DNA of 64,000 bases. Source: Dasyornis broadbenti (lineage: Eukaryota; Chordata; Aves; Passeriformes; Dasyornithidae). Each line of letters starts with the position of its first letter. Position 1 is the first letter of the stretch. Below the pieces are notes generated by a model. It worked only from the letters and a program-made list of their open reading frames with translations, was not told the DNA's origin and searched no databases. The DNA lies in assembly GCA_013397935.1 (NCBI GenBank), contig VZRN01006632.1, positions 577,171 to 641,170 on the forward strand, in the 5' to 3' direction. Of this stretch, positions 46,501 to 58,954 are shown piece after piece. The translations under genes were made by a program, and so were the position numbers.

Positions 46501-48059
46501 GAGGAGAGGTGAAGCTCAGAGGAAGGACAGAAAGGTGGAAGAATCCTCTTTATTAAGAACACAGAGCTGTGATTTTTACATATTTTAAAGAAATACTTCT
46601 GCATGAAACAAAATGAAGACAGCTCCTCCGATGGGGTTATGGCTCTGTTTTTATGGACAGCCCGGACCTGGTCCTTGTTCCTACAAAGATCTCATTCCTT
46701 CATTCACCCTGAACAAAGTGATTTTATGGTGTGTTCACCCTCCCTTAAAGTAACCCCAAAACGTGGGGGTTTTAATAAGAATTGAGTCAATCTCTCTGTT
46801 TTCCCCACATTTTGACTGTCACTCTCAGACCCCTCTGCAAGTTAATTCATTGGGATAAAAAATAATAAAAAGAACCACTCCAATGGGAAAAAAAAAAAGA
46901 AAAAACTCCAGTTTTAATGCAACATTAAATGATTATTTAAAGCCACAAGAGCCAGAAAATGCAGAGGTAAAGTTCCCAGAGCCCAGTGTGATTCTCTCAA
47001 GTACTGAAAGACTCCATGTCCCAGAAAAATAATTTGGAAAAGGGGTCACAATCACAGTGGTCCACGGAGCTTCAACCCTTCAGCTTTGAATTCTTCTGAT
47101 GTGCTCCTCCCTCCCTTCCCAGCACATTTCAAGCATTGCAAAGAGCAAATTATAACAATCTCTAATATTCTGAATTTATTTTATGTGCTAAATACGACTT
47201 TGTTTAACGCCACACACTCTGCTAATATAATACATTAGGTTTAATGGTCCAATTTGTGGGAAAAAAATCCCAGAAAAACACTTTGAGTGAGCATTTTCCA
47301 TCCATCTGAAATGGATATAAACAGGTACGTGAGGAGAGGGACAGGCAGACGGGCTTTAATGGAGGGGGTCATTCCCATCTGGCTGCTTCCAGAAAGGCTG
47401 AGAAGTTTGATTTTCCAAGGAAAAAAAAAGAGATGAGTGAGGAAAAATTGGGCGTCAACTGGGAGCAGGAAGAACACACCACACGCCTGTGGGTTTTTCA
47501 GTCTGTGGGATGTTTAAGGTGTCTTGTAGGGTGACATAAATTTCATTTCCCCATCTTTTAATGCGCATTTTTTCCTTTCCTTACCTGAGATGAGCCTCCC
47601 TCAGCTCAAACCCTCTTTAGGCTCCCCCTTCTGCCATTCCCAGGGTCCCATGCCGCCTCAGAGAGCTCCAGGGACTCCCACAGACGCTGCCAGATGAAGG
47701 CTGGAGGCAACAGTGACACTGCTGGGGACACTGCTGGCCGCGGTGGCTCCTGCCACAGCAAGGCCGGTGGAACAACCCTTGGGAAGATGGAAAAACCCTT
47801 GGGAAGATGGAAAAAAAATATGGGATGAAGGGATGCTGGGTGTGGGGAAGCCCTGCTCTGTCCACGACTCACAGCTGGGCTGGGCCTCAGGTTTCTCCTC
47901 AGAGTAAAAGAGGGTGGAAATATCAGTGATCTCCCTGTCTCTGGGAGTGGTGCTGCCATCAAACAGCCCTGCATGGAAAAGGGAATTTTTCTGGCTTTCC
48001 CTTCGAAGGAAGGGGCCCCAGCTTTGAGGGAATTGTGATATGAGAGACAGGAATTAGTG
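43201..48059. other. Long unique stretch, no gene recognised
   Basis: Nearly 5 kb without a CR1 copy or supportable exon. Contains a T-rich tract at 43470-43512, a small two-copy 20-bp tandem repeat at 47776-47815, and AT-rich patches at about 44520-44560, 45615-45660 and 47150-47240. The absence of recent repeats could mean constraint, but that is not testable here. Confidence 0.35.
47776..47815. repeat. Two-copy tandem duplication, 20-bp period
   Basis: 'cccttgggaagatggaaaaa' occurs twice back to back, followed by extra A residues. Confidence 0.93.
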
Positions 48060-48136
48060 CTGGGCTTGGCACTGCTGGATTAATGTTGGGCTTGATGGCC
48101 TCAAGGATCTTTTCCAGCCTCAGTGATTCCATGGTT
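48060..48136 (+). mobile_element. CR1 3' fragment, sense
   Basis: 'tgggcttggcactgctggat', 'taatgttgggcttgatggcc', 'aaggatcttttccagcct', 'gtgattccatggttct'. Canonical order for the CR1 tail, degenerate terminal repeat. Confidence 0.88.
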
Positions 48137-49019
48137 CTCTTTTGGGAAGAAATGCCAAGGGGGTGCACTGGTTTTACCTGTTCATGTAAAAACGGAGTCC
48201 ATTTTACCTGGATAAAGGGTTTTGGAGTGGTGCTGGCCAGGGTCACCAGCAAGGCACAGCAAAAACCTGCAGCTTTTCTGGGGCACAGAGGGAAAAACTC
48301 CACACAAATGCAAAGAGCAGAAGGACACGGGGCAGCGTCGCAGGGTGAGCAGTGTTCCCTCCCAAAAAAAAGGGTTTTTTCTCCATCTTCACCCAAAAAT
48401 GAGCTGTAATTTATTGATTTAGGCCGGTTCATATCCATTCAGCAAAAAAAATCTCAGAATGGATGTAACACACGTGAAATCTTTGGAGTGGCTGGAAGCC
48501 TTTTGACCTATCAGTGTCCATGAAATCAGAATTAACCTATCTGGGCTGCTCACTTCATGCCTCTGCCCAATCCCAGGCAGCACAATAATAGCCCTGTTGA
48601 CCTCTGGCCAAGCACAATCCCCCACGCTGCTCCTGCGTCCCACTGGGGTCCTCGTGAGTGGCCCCATGATGGGAAAACACCCGAGCGCTGCCTCTGTGCC
48701 CGGCGAGAAAAGAGCTGGAATTACAGCGCTGAGGAGGCAATGATCTTCAGGAATTAATCCAGCAGCACATCGCGCACGCGTTTGGCCGTGTCCATGAAAT
48801 TGGATTTCCTGGGAGCTGAGGGGGTTTGCCCTGCTCAGGTATTACAGGCTGAGGAAATAGCGGCAACCACGATGGCAGAAAAGGCTCAGAGGAGCCTGAG
48901 GTGCTGCATGGATTCAGCTCTGGGGAGGGACATTGGCCAGGAAAAGGGCCCTGGGCTAAAAGCGCTGGAAAAGATACGCTGGAGAGAGGCTTGCACCTTC
49001 CTGGCTTGCCTGGAACCCA
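48137..49019. other. Unique sequence, nothing recognised
   Basis: No gene or TE is recognised. Confidence 0.35.
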
Positions 49020-49192
49020 AACAGTGGAGTTGTGGATGTCTCATCCCTGGAAGTGTCCAAGGCCGGGTTGGATGGGGTTTGGGACAATTTGGGACAGTGG
49101 AAGGTGTCCCTGCCCATGGCAGGGGTGGCACTGGATGAATTTTAAAGTCCCTTCCAACCCAAACCAGTCTATGCCTCTATAATTCTACGAGA
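49020..49192 (+). mobile_element. CR1 3' fragment, sense
   Basis: 'agttgtggatgtctcatccc', 'gaagtgtccaaggccgggtt', 'agtggaaggtgtccctgccc', 'aaagtcccttccaacccaaa', then a decayed tail. Same subfamily as 21212-21389. Confidence 0.94.
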
Positions 49193-50352
49193 AAGAACAG
49201 TAATAACCTCAGGTCGCTAAAAACGAATCTGAAAAAGTCTTTTTCAGATATTTTTTTTTTTCCGTTCCTTTTACCTCAGAATCAGCAAAACCAGCAAAGG
49301 CACAGGAGGGTCACTGTCGTGCACTGGAGGGCTTTTTGTCCTTTATCAGAGGCATTCACAAGCCAACAACAAAATTTCTTTCTCCTACCTTGTTCTCAGG
49401 CCCTTGAGCTGAAGTGAAGATAAAAATGAAACAAATGCCAGCTGGAAGATGAATTGGAATCCCATCCCCTTCTCAGTTATTCACTGTCCATCTCTTTTGA
49501 CACCCTGGGCCCTTCTAGCCACAGATTTGTCAGGTGACTTTTTTTTTTTATTATTGAAAAAGCCATGTACTTCTGTTCCTGTGGTGCCATCCATCTTGCC
49601 AGCACTTTGAGGCCATTAATTAATTGAGCTTCTAAATTGTGCCGAGAGGAGGGGAAGCTGCCTGTGTTTGTAGGAGATGCGTGGGGAGGAGGAGGAGGCT
49701 GAATTTCCCTCCCCAAACCCCACAGGTGGGATTCAGCCAGCTCAGATAAAGGTGACTCTGCAGGAGCTGGTGGTTGAAGTCCTTTGACGCTCCACAGAAG
49801 GATTTAACTTCCCTTAAAGCAAATATCTGTGTTTGGCTTGTAAAAAGACAGAGTTTGGGGAGGCGAATCCAACTTCGAATAGTTTGTACAGGAATGAAAA
49901 ATAAATCTGTGTTGGAGGCAAGAGCGAGTTGCAGCAAGCCAGGAGCACAGGCACTGCAAAGTTTCGTGTTTCCTTGCAAATCTTGCTCGGTTTGTGGCTT
50001 AGAGCCAGAAATGACATCCTGGAGACGTCTGTAAAACCACAAATACCACTGAGAAATACAATAACCAGGGGGCATCCACTCTGCCAGGCAGGCAGCGCTT
50101 TGTAAAAGCTGAAAACAAACACCAGAACATCCTCTGGGTGTGGGATGCTTCTGCTGCCTGCATCCTCACAGCAGGTATTTGCACAGGGTCTGAAAGCTGC
50201 TGGACAAATTCCTGAAAGAAAAAACCCAAATTCTGAGTGCCTCCTAAATATAGAGGTGCCTTTCCCAGGCATCTGTAGTGGGGATCTTGGTGGATGGAAG
50301 CTTGATGGGGTAATTCTGGGGTTCAGGTGGTGGTAGATGTTGGGTAACATCA
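49193..50352. other. Unique sequence, no gene recognised
   Basis: The downstream end of a 390-codon minus-strand frame (49814-50986) lies here. It is treated as an artefact because its middle is the CCAT array and neither flank resembles a known protein. Confidence 0.35.
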
Positions 50353-50503
50353 GCATCCATCCAACCATCCATCCGTCATCCATCTGTCCATCCATCCATC
50401 CATCCATCCATGCGTCCGTCCGTCCGTCCATCCATCCATCATCCATCCATCCATCCATCCATCCATCCATCCATCCATCCATCCATCCATCCATCCATCC
50501 ATC
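50353..50503. repeat. (CATC)n microsatellite with CGTC interruptions
   Basis: About 150 bp of CATC units, with a block of CGTC variants at 50412-50428 and two unit-length slips. The last 64 bp are essentially perfect. The minus strand gives the WMDG repeats inside the window's longest open frame. Confidence 0.97.
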
Positions 50504-51859
50504 ACTCCTGGTGCTCTCACATCTCACCTGAGACACTCCTGTGACACTGGGGACATCCCTGAGCTGCCACAGCTGCAGCAGATCCTCTGCTGGCTGGCAG
50601 AGAGGGAAGGGACTGCTGTTCCCTCTGCTGATCCTGCAGGGATGGGTTAACCTTGCAGGCAGGCTCTGGGCATCCATGGATGAGGGAAAACTGCAGAACC
50701 ACCTCCCAAAATGCACCTGCTCTGTGACTGAATCAAGCTGCAGCGCCCTGGCAGCATTTGCAGCCTCTCGCTGTGCCTGGTATTGAGGTTTCACAGCACA
50801 GGCAGAGCTGGGCACCAGAGCACAGGAGATGGATTTGGGCTCAGGCCCATCCGTGCACCATGGAGCGTGACCATCCTCAAATTGTGTGACTGGAGAGAGC
50901 TGCAGTGAGGGCAGAGCAGGGAGAGCAGGGGGGAGCCACCTCTGCCAGCCAAATCCAGCCTGAGCATCCCAAAAATGCAGGAACACTCCAGGGTTTCTCC
51001 CTGTTGAATACCCCAGGGCTCCTCTCTTTTGCTGTCGCAGACATTAACACAAATCCCACCCTGCCAAACTTCACCCAAACACTCTGGATTTCTCACTGTT
51101 CAGCTTCCTGCAGTGTCAGGCACCAATATTCCAAGTGGATTGAAGCTGCTCCAGCATCTCCTGTGCATTCACAGCTCCTCCTCTGTCCCTTATTGTCACC
51201 CCACCATCGTGACTCTGGCAGCTCTGGAGCTGCAGTGGCTGCATTCTGCTGTCACATCGCTGCAGCTCCTGCCAAGCCTCAGGGAGGAGCAGGAACAAGG
51301 AACAAGGCCCTGAGGGATTGGTGTTTGCTCTGAAATCTCTCCTCACCTCTTGTCTTTGCCACTTCCTGCGAGAGGGCAGCCTGGACTGTGAGACTGACAC
51401 GGGAGGAGAGAGAAGGATGCAGCCCCAAAGCGCTCCTGGTTTGTTATTTGGGGCTTGTTTTGTTCATTTGTTTGGGTTTTTATTGGAAGTATCTCTAAAG
51501 ATCCCGTTCCTTGGGGAATTACTCTGCATCCTATTAATTCCTACTGCGGGTTCCCTTTGTTTCTTCCTGGGTGCCTGAGCATCAGAGAGGACTAGAGGAG
51601 TTCAACTGCCCTCTAAATCGTGCCTTTCATGATTCCCGTGGGAGCAAAGCCCCAGACGGTTTTTATTTCTGAGTTCACGTTGGGTGGAGCCATTTGCAGA
51701 AGGTCTGAGTTGCAACTCCTGCACCAGCACTGCTCCCTCTGCCATCACCAGGCACATCCTGGGATGGGAGGAGGCAGCAGGGGTGCCTTGCTGTGCCTGC
51801 AGCTTGTGGTGACCCCAGGAATGGGTTCCAGAGCAGAGCAGGGTTCATTCCAGGCTTCC
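50504..51859. other. Unique sequence, nothing recognised
   Basis: GC-rich unique DNA; overlapping frames on both strands have no recognisable domains. Confidence 0.35.
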
Positions 51860-51961
51860 CTTTGAGACCTGGTCGATGGAAGGTGTCCCTGCCCATGGCA
51901 GGGGGGTTGGAACTGGATGACCTTTGAGGTCCCTTCCAACCCATTCTACGATTCTGTGAAA
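51860..51961 (+). mobile_element. CR1 3' fragment, sense
   Basis: 'gagacctggtcgatggaagg', 'tgtccctgcccatggcaggg', 'gaggtcccttccaaccc', 'attctacgattctgtga'. Well-preserved tail, only about 100 bp long. Confidence 0.95.
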
Positions 51962-52329
51962 CGATATTTGGAGGGAAACCGCAAGTTTTGCGAAGCTGCA
52001 ACTGTCAGAGGTAATTTGTAGTTTTAACCTTGCCCACATTTCACCTCATGCCACCGCACCGAGCCTTGCCAGGATAAGGGATGCCATTATTCCCAAGGGA
52101 ACGGCCCCTGGGCTCTGGGAGGGAAGGATGCTTCACACCGAGCTGCTCTCTTGGCCCACACCATGTCCAGGGGCACAGTGACCTCCTGCCTGCCCAAGGA
52201 GCTGACCCCAAACTCCATCCCTGAGCAGAGCTGCCCACGGGGCTGCAGAATTCCCACTTTTCCGCGCTCGCCTCCGGCTACTTGGGGCTTGGACGGAACT
52301 CAAGGAGGCTGTGCCCTGCCTGAGGAGCT
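51962..52329. other. Unique sequence, nothing recognised
   Basis: No TE or gene is recognised; CpGs are modestly enriched at about 52255-52300. Confidence 0.35.
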
Positions 52330-52800
52330 AAAGCTTCACATGGAGTAAATAATAATAATGATAGCAGAGCTATTCTGGTGTGGCACGTGCCCTTTTGTGG
52401 CTGATTAATGCTTCCCCGGGGCACAGAGCCCTCCCCGAGCTCCCGGAGCCGACAATCCCCTCCGGCAGCGCTCTCCCGTTACCATGATACTGTTATTGTT
52501 GCCTGCTTCTCCCCTCTCCCTCCCATTGACTTTAGGCAGATTAGAGCAGAGAGATGATGGATGGCTGGATTAGATGCTGCGCACCTACTTCAGGCTCACA
52601 AAGTGATATTTTTTTCTGTCCTATTTGGATGCATCTCTGCCATTGTGAGCGCGAAGCAGGGAATAACAGGGAACAATTGTTGCGGGGCAGCGACTCTGCT
52701 TTACACGTCCTCCATTCACGGCATTCAAAAAGGAAAAAATGGGCTGACAAATATCATCAATTATAGCAGGAATGCTGCAAGGTGGAATGGAATAACCAGG
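52330..52800. promoter_or_regulatory. Candidate conserved non-coding element
   Basis: Unique block with AATAATAATAATGATAG near 52348, CCGTTACCATGATACTGTTATTG near 52480 onward, an AACAATTGTT palindrome at 52672-52681 (paired SOX-type cores) and ATCATCAATTATAG near 52754. Enhancer function is inferred from motif content only. Confidence 0.3.
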
Positions 52801-53169
52801 GGCTGCACCGTTCAAGGTTCACTGAAGGTCCCAGGCAGGGAAAAAGGAGAGATTGAAATGGCCTTTAAGGACAGCTACCTCTCTCTGCTCCGAGGCTGAG
52901 TCCCACGTAATCCAATTTCACATCCTGCCTTTAAAATGTTATTGGATCTTCCTGGAATTCGCCAACGTTGAATCTCCCAGGAGGGGAACGGCAGGAACCA
53001 GGCAGAAGCCCAGGACTGCAGTGTGTATTTACGGGGCTGGAATAACCCAAAACTTGCAATTAAAACTGTCCTCTCTGGGCTGGATTTGCTCTTGAAGGGC
53101 TCCATTGTGCAGCTGAGTTTCAAACATTCCGTCAGGAATCGTTTGCTGTCGATATTTCCCCCAATAACA
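52801..53169. other. Unique sequence, nothing recognised
   Basis: No gene or TE is recognised. Confidence 0.35.
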
Positions 53170-53274
53170 ACCTGGTCTATGGGAAGTGTCCCTGCCCACG
53201 GCAGGGGTTGGACCTGGATGGGCTTTAAGGTCCCTTCCAACCCGAACCATTCTGGGATTCTGGGATTCAATGAC
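53170..53274 (+). mobile_element. CR1 3' fragment, sense
   Basis: 'aacctggtctatgggaagtg', 'tccctgcccacggcaggggt', 'aaggtcccttccaacccgaa', then 'ccattctgggattctggg'. Same subfamily and nearly the same short length as the copy at 51860. Confidence 0.95.
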
Positions 53275-53967
53275 TTCGTGTTGGTAACAGCGACTGTAAA
53301 TTGCAATCAGGGATCCTCTTCCCACATTCCCACACCACTGAGACCTTCAGGGGGTCTTGCATTGCCCTTGGGGGGCACAGCCTGATCTCCAGAGAGCTGG
53401 AAGATCGTGGACAATGTAAGTAAACAACCACGGAGCAGTGAATTCCGTGTGTCCTCAGAGGGAGGAGGAAGGATGGGTGACACACCAGAGTCATCCTGGG
53501 ATGCCAACCTCTCTGCTCCAACCAGAAATGACCACAAATGAGCCAAAGACTTCTCTGAACCACCACAGATTTGCTGGGAAGCTGCTGGAGCGGCTGGGCC
53601 TTCCAGCACTGCTGTCACAGCCAAGAGAGGAGAGGGGATGGATATTTCTGAATTCCCAGCTGTCGCAGCAGCGGGATTTCTGTGGGGAGCATTTATTTGG
53701 AAATCTTACAGTGACTTCTTTTACAAATATAGGCCCAGGGTTTCCAGGGAAGGAGCTGTATTAGGAAAGATCTGGCACACCCTAAATAATAATCATTATT
53801 ATTAGTGTAATTATATTAATTACTGTAATTACAAGGAGGGCAAGACACTACAGGAATTACAGATGAGTAGGGTGTACGCAGATGCCAAATGTTAGTGGGT
53901 TTTCCCTTCCTCTCTGCAGCCTGAGAGCATCTGCACTGCTTGGGAAGAGGGGGAAAGAGCTCCAGAA

Positions 53968-53990
53968 ACACACACACAACACACACACAC
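53968..53990. repeat. Short CA microsatellite
   Basis: About eleven CA units with one missing C in the middle. Confidence 0.9.
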
Positions 53991-54229
53991 TCCTGGAGCC
54001 CGCCTGTGTCAAGATCAGAGTGTCAGGTAGAAAATGCTGCCAGAGCCTGGTAGGCAAAAATTGACAAGGGAATCCAGTGTTATCTGGAACTGCTCTCTCC
54101 AGAGAGGCTGGAAATCTTTGATAGGTTCACTCCAGGGGAAATAACTTCGGAGGATAAGAGGCATTGATGTGCGCCGAGCAAAAGGCAGCCCGTGTGTGCC
54201 GGCACGGCAGCGGCTTGGAGCTGACATGC

Positions 54230-54331
54230 ATTCTCTTTTTTCCCATCTCTCTTTTTTCCTCTGCTCATTTTCCCTGTTTTTTTTTTTTTTTTCTCTTTTT
54301 TCTTTTTTCTTTTTTCCTGTTTCCTTTTTCT
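54230..54331. repeat. Polypyrimidine (T-rich) tract
   Basis: Around 100 bp dominated by T with scattered C, including a T16 run and CTTTTTT units. Confidence 0.9.
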
Positions 54332-56626
54332 AATTTTGCTTTATTGTCATTTTTTCAAAGCAGCCCCGGGTCTCGCAGTGATGGTGAAGGATCGAAGGGA
54401 TGGAGTCACGCCGGCGTGCCTCTGTGGGAGCGGGGGAAGCGAGAATGGGGAGATGGAGGGAAGGAGGGAGGGGAAATGTCAATAGGCAGATCTGAAAATC
54501 AAACCTGGGGAACAGCTGTGTACACAAGGTTTGTGTGTTTGTGCTGACGGAGCCTCTGATGGAGCAGGGGAAATACTCTCAGAATTCTCCCCATCTTTGG
54601 AAAGGAGGGAAAGGTGGAGCCACTTTTGTCGGGGAGATCTGCAGCGATATCCCCATGCTTTTGCAATCCCGTGGTCTGTCCTTGCATCTCAGGGAATCAG
54701 ATGCCGTTCCTGCCATGGCACAGCCCACGACACCCTGCGAGGGTTTGCACCCTCCCTAATGCCTTCCAACTCCTCTGCTACGGCAAAACCATGGCCAGAG
54801 CGAGCACAGCCCCTCTAGGCTAACACAGCCCCAAATTCTGGTTCTGAACTCTGCTCCAGTGCATCCAAACCATTGGATAAGTCCACTTAGGGCTGGGGCT
54901 TTGCTGGTTTGAGGTCTGCGGGAAGCACGTTGCTCCCACTCTGCTCCGCTCTCATTTCTGTTTTGAGGAGCTGGTGCTTGTTTGGGGCTTATTTGGGACT
55001 TTTTGCAGCTGCCTGCAGCTTGCTGAGGGGTGGGTGGTAATGTCTGAGCCGCTTGATGGTTGGGAAAGAGGGATGGCTCCTCTCAGAGCACAATTCATCT
55101 CTCCCAGCTGGGCTGAATTGCACCGGGGAACTTCCTTTTTCTCTCCATCGACTCCAGAAGGCGCCCAGACAACTCGTGCAGATTTGCACATCCCAGCTGA
55201 TGACACAGAGAGTTGGATGGATGGAGCCTGGCCAGAAATCATCCTTTCCCTTTCAAAGCCTGAGGATTTTTTTTCATCCTGCTCCAGTTTGGGGTTTTAT
55301 TTTTTTGGTTCTGCAGGACAGAAAGGGCTGGGGGTAACGGTACAAACACTGTGGGACATTGCAAAGCCTCTGGATGGAGGGGGGGGAGTCTATAAATGTT
55401 GCTGTAGGGCATCTGAAGAAGTTTGGGATGTGATTCCAAACCTTTTGTATGAACTCGCACAAGCCTGAACCCACGAGTGGAAATGGGGGATGCAATGAAC
55501 TCAAAGCCTCGTGTGACCATTCCAGCCCCTCCTCACACTCCAGCCCTCTCTCACTGCACCCCACACCTTGTCTTCTCTCAGTCCACCTGCCCTGAAAGAG
55601 GCTTGTGTCATTTACTGGGGTAGCACAAGGCAGGAATTTTGGTTCTCACCAGGCTAAAAGAAAGGAAAAGACCATTTCCAGGCCCAAAGGGCTCTGCTTT
55701 CTTAAAATGTCCTGTTTTCTTGCATCCACCAAATCCCAGACAGACTAAAGGGGCTGTAGCTTCACCTCCATCGTGTATTCCAGATTATTCCATGTGTACC
55801 AAAGTCTGTGCAGCATCCTGGCTGAACCAGTTCCCTGTGCTCTCTGTGTGCAAACCTCCAATTTCAGAGATTTGCTGGTTTTACCAACCCCAGAAAGGCT
55901 GAACAAGGACAATAATTGTTATTATCCATCACATCGCAGTAAATTTCACACATGCCAAGCAGAATTGCCATTCCATCCGTTTGGGAAGTGCGGGCAGGAT
56001 TGGCCTCCTGCTCTCCAGCGATTCCCAGCCCAAGTGCCCAAATCCTGTGATTTGATCTACAGCGAGGCTGCCGTGAGAGATGTGGCAGGAATTGCTCCTC
56101 CTGTTGATATAAACCCGTGTTTTAACCACAAGGACATCTCTCCTTGCTGTGCTTCTTCCGGTCTCCGATTGCTCAGGGATTGTGGCTGATTTATCCCCCT
56201 GGAATTCTCATAAGGATAATGACCGTGGAATTTGGGGACACCTGAGTGACCCCAGAGAACCTCTGCTAAGTTTGGCAACATTTCCCTGTCCTGGCTAAGT
56301 GCACATCCTCACTGGGGTTATAAAGGGAATTACGGATTTTAATAGGATGAGTATCCAAAACACCTGCCTGTTGTTTGAAATTACCGTGGATTTCAGTTCT
56401 AGGGAAGCTCTGGCTTTACTGGAGCGGGATTCCCTGTTCCTCTAGCTCACTCTGCTCATGAGATCTTCTCAGGGCAGAAATTTCCTCACAAGAATCTGTT
56501 AGTTTGGCCAATCTGGCAGCAGCAGCTGCTCTCCAGGGATGGTGTTCTCCTCATGTCTTGCCCCAGTAAGAGGTCAGGGGTTCCGCTGCACAGGTGAGAC
56601 ACCAGCCCTGCAGCCTGTGCAGACAC

Positions 56627-56695
56627 ATCCCAACTCCAGCAGCAGATTTATCCCAACTCCAGCAGCAGATTCATCCCAATTCCAGCAGCAGCTAC
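56627..56695. repeat. Three-copy minisatellite, 23-bp period
   Basis: Units begin 'atcccaactccagcagcag' at 56627, 56650 and 56673. The third has one C-to-T change and a diverged end. Confidence 0.94.
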
Positions 56696-58954
56696 GCCCC
56701 ATTTTCCCCAGGGTGGCTGAGCTGGTGGGATGTGGTGCTCTGGGGCATCAGGAGCTCAGAGAACCTGTGGGTTGCAGGCAGCACAGCTCCTTTTGGCCAA
56801 GTGCCTGCAGCCTCAAAATTCAAAAGAAAATCATCTGGAAGCACATGAAGCATAATTGGTTCAAGAGCCAGCTGGGAAGTCATCTTGGTGTCCCAGGAGA
56901 CGTCTTCCAGATTTAAAAAAAAAAATTAAAAAATTAAAAAATCCTGCCTTGCCTTTGGAAAACTCTCAAACCCTCAAATATCCTCCTGGATTGACTTCTT
57001 ACAACGGTGTGGGTTGAGTTATGTCAAACATTTCCTTCCAGCTATGGCAGAAGGAGGTAGGCCGGAGCTGGAAAAGTCTTTCCCAAAATTACCCAGCAGA
57101 CCTGGAGCTCCTGACTTCTTCGAGCACCGAGAATTCTGGAGCTCCTGGGTTCTGGTTTCATGCTCAGGAGGCCACGTTTTGTCTCTGGATAAGGGAAAGC
57201 AGCTCCATCCGGGGAAGCTTTTAGCCTAGGATCAGTTTCCACCTGGAAGATGCAGGGTTTGTTTCAGGAAAATAGTCAGGCAACAGTTATTTAGAAAGGA
57301 ATAATTCCCAGTGAGGGATTACACTGACCTTATAAACTGTGCAAGTGAACTTGTGGGTGACTTCCCTCCCCTGATGGAATTAGCTCCATAAAATGCTTTG
57401 CAGTCCATTTCTTGTGGTCTGCATTTATACATATTTTACTCCATAAACATACATTTAATGTCCCCTTGGAAATTATTTCCTGCCCGTACTTAAAGCTCCG
57501 CATCATCCTAGGGCAGCAACTGGATGAAAAATAATTGAAACCATTAAGATCAGCTTTTATTTCAAAGGAGAAAAGGAAAAAAAAAAAGGAAGGTAATTGC
57601 TGGAATGTGTCTTTTTCAAATTACACAGTCCCTGGGATGCCTCTGCCACCGGAGTGTTTTAATGCTGTAACAAAAATGAGGTTTTCCAATGAGTTGTGAT
57701 ATTGCATTTCTGACCACGTGGGACCAAAGGGACCTGGCAACACCTGACTCCTGCCTCCACCTCCAGCCAGGGACTCACATCCATCCACAGGCTGCTTTCC
57801 AGCATCAATTATGCTCCTACGTTTCCCTCAGAATTGCAATTATTTGGGATTCTTTCTGTCCGGTTTTCATCTCGTCCAAGTGTCAAAATTGTAACCTCTC
57901 ACTGTTCCTGATTTGGCATGAAACAGGGAACTCTGAGTTTAAAAAGACAACTCTGGGTAGAGTGAGGCTGTTGTACTGATCCTGGAAAAAAATTTGGCTA
58001 AGCTAGGCTATTCTTTTCCCTCTTTTACCAATTTTGTGAATGACCTGCCCGATTGCAGGAGAGGAATGAGATTGAGCACATGTTGATATTTCTGTGGGTA
58101 GAATTAATGTGAGTAAAGATGTGTGAGGGACTGAAATGTGACAGGGTGGGATCTTCGAAATCAAACCGAGAGCGTCCAGGTTGAGCTCAGACGTGCACAT
58201 GTCCAAACAACAAATTGTATTTATTAAATTTATTCTGCCGAATCCACCTGTGCTGGCATTGGCTACATCGATACTGGGGTAAATATCTCATTTTTAGGGA
58301 CAGTGAACAGGACGCTTTGTCCGCAGCGAGGGTCCTGGTGGGCATTTGCCACTGAACCTCAATGCCAAAAATTGCCACCTGAGTGAACTCCCCGCCCCAG
58401 CGCCCTGGTTTGGTTTAATTACAGCTGCCCCTGCTCGTTGTGGGCACGGATCCTAATTAGATGTAAGCGGCAAAGAAAGAGCCGATCCGAGCTGCTGCTT
58501 GAGAAATGCAGCCTGAAATAAAAGAAATTCGGGTCAGCACCTGACTACACTTCTCTAATGCTGGCCGCTGCTGAGCTCGTGTTTACACGAGTGGCTCCAG
58601 CCTCTGCCGCCGTGGGAGGCTCCTCAGCAGTGAGTGCTGGGCTGTGGGCATGGATGGATTCGTCAGCTCACGGGTTTTAATTGGCTGGAGGGGCTTCGGG
58701 ACTCTGGGGAGTGGGAGAAATGTTGGTGGTTGTGAGGTGCTGTCATGTTGCTGTAACTGAGAAACTGAGGCACGGCCAGGGTGAGGCGGGAATGAGAGCA
58801 GAGCTTAAATCAAGCAAAGGGGTGATTTGGATGTGGTGCATTGTCCCCAGGTGACGGAGAGGGGGTTTTGGTGCTCAGCTCTGCCTCATTCCTTCACAAA
58901 ACTCAGTGTGGCCTGGCCTGGTGCTCCAGCAGCCCAAAACACCCCCGGGGCCCC
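56696..58954. other. Unique sequence, no gene recognised
   Basis: Includes an A/T simple stretch at 56910-56942 and an AT-richer unique patch at 57400-57700. No gene or TE is recognised. Confidence 0.35.

Larger units (their letters stand above)
53275..56626. other. Unique sequence, no gene recognised
   Basis: Contains a short CA repeat at 53968-53990, a pyrimidine-rich tract at about 54230-54331 and an ACAATAATTGT dyad at 55909-55919. No exon, RNA gene or TE is recognised. Confidence 0.35.

Noticed and set aside
11190..50503. Spaced tetranucleotide arrays as a CRISPR-like structure
   Set aside because: They are contiguous microsatellites with no spacers, in a vertebrate genome.
49814..50986. 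390-codon minus-strand open frame, the longest in the window
   Set aside because: Its centre is WMDG repeats from the CATC array and its flanks have no recognisable domain. Frame openness follows from repeat and GC composition.
51860..53274. Two CR1 copies with apparently the same 5' truncation point, as if tandemly duplicated
   Set aside because: The start near 'cctggtct' is consensus CR1 text and the flanks do not match, so independent truncation is simpler.
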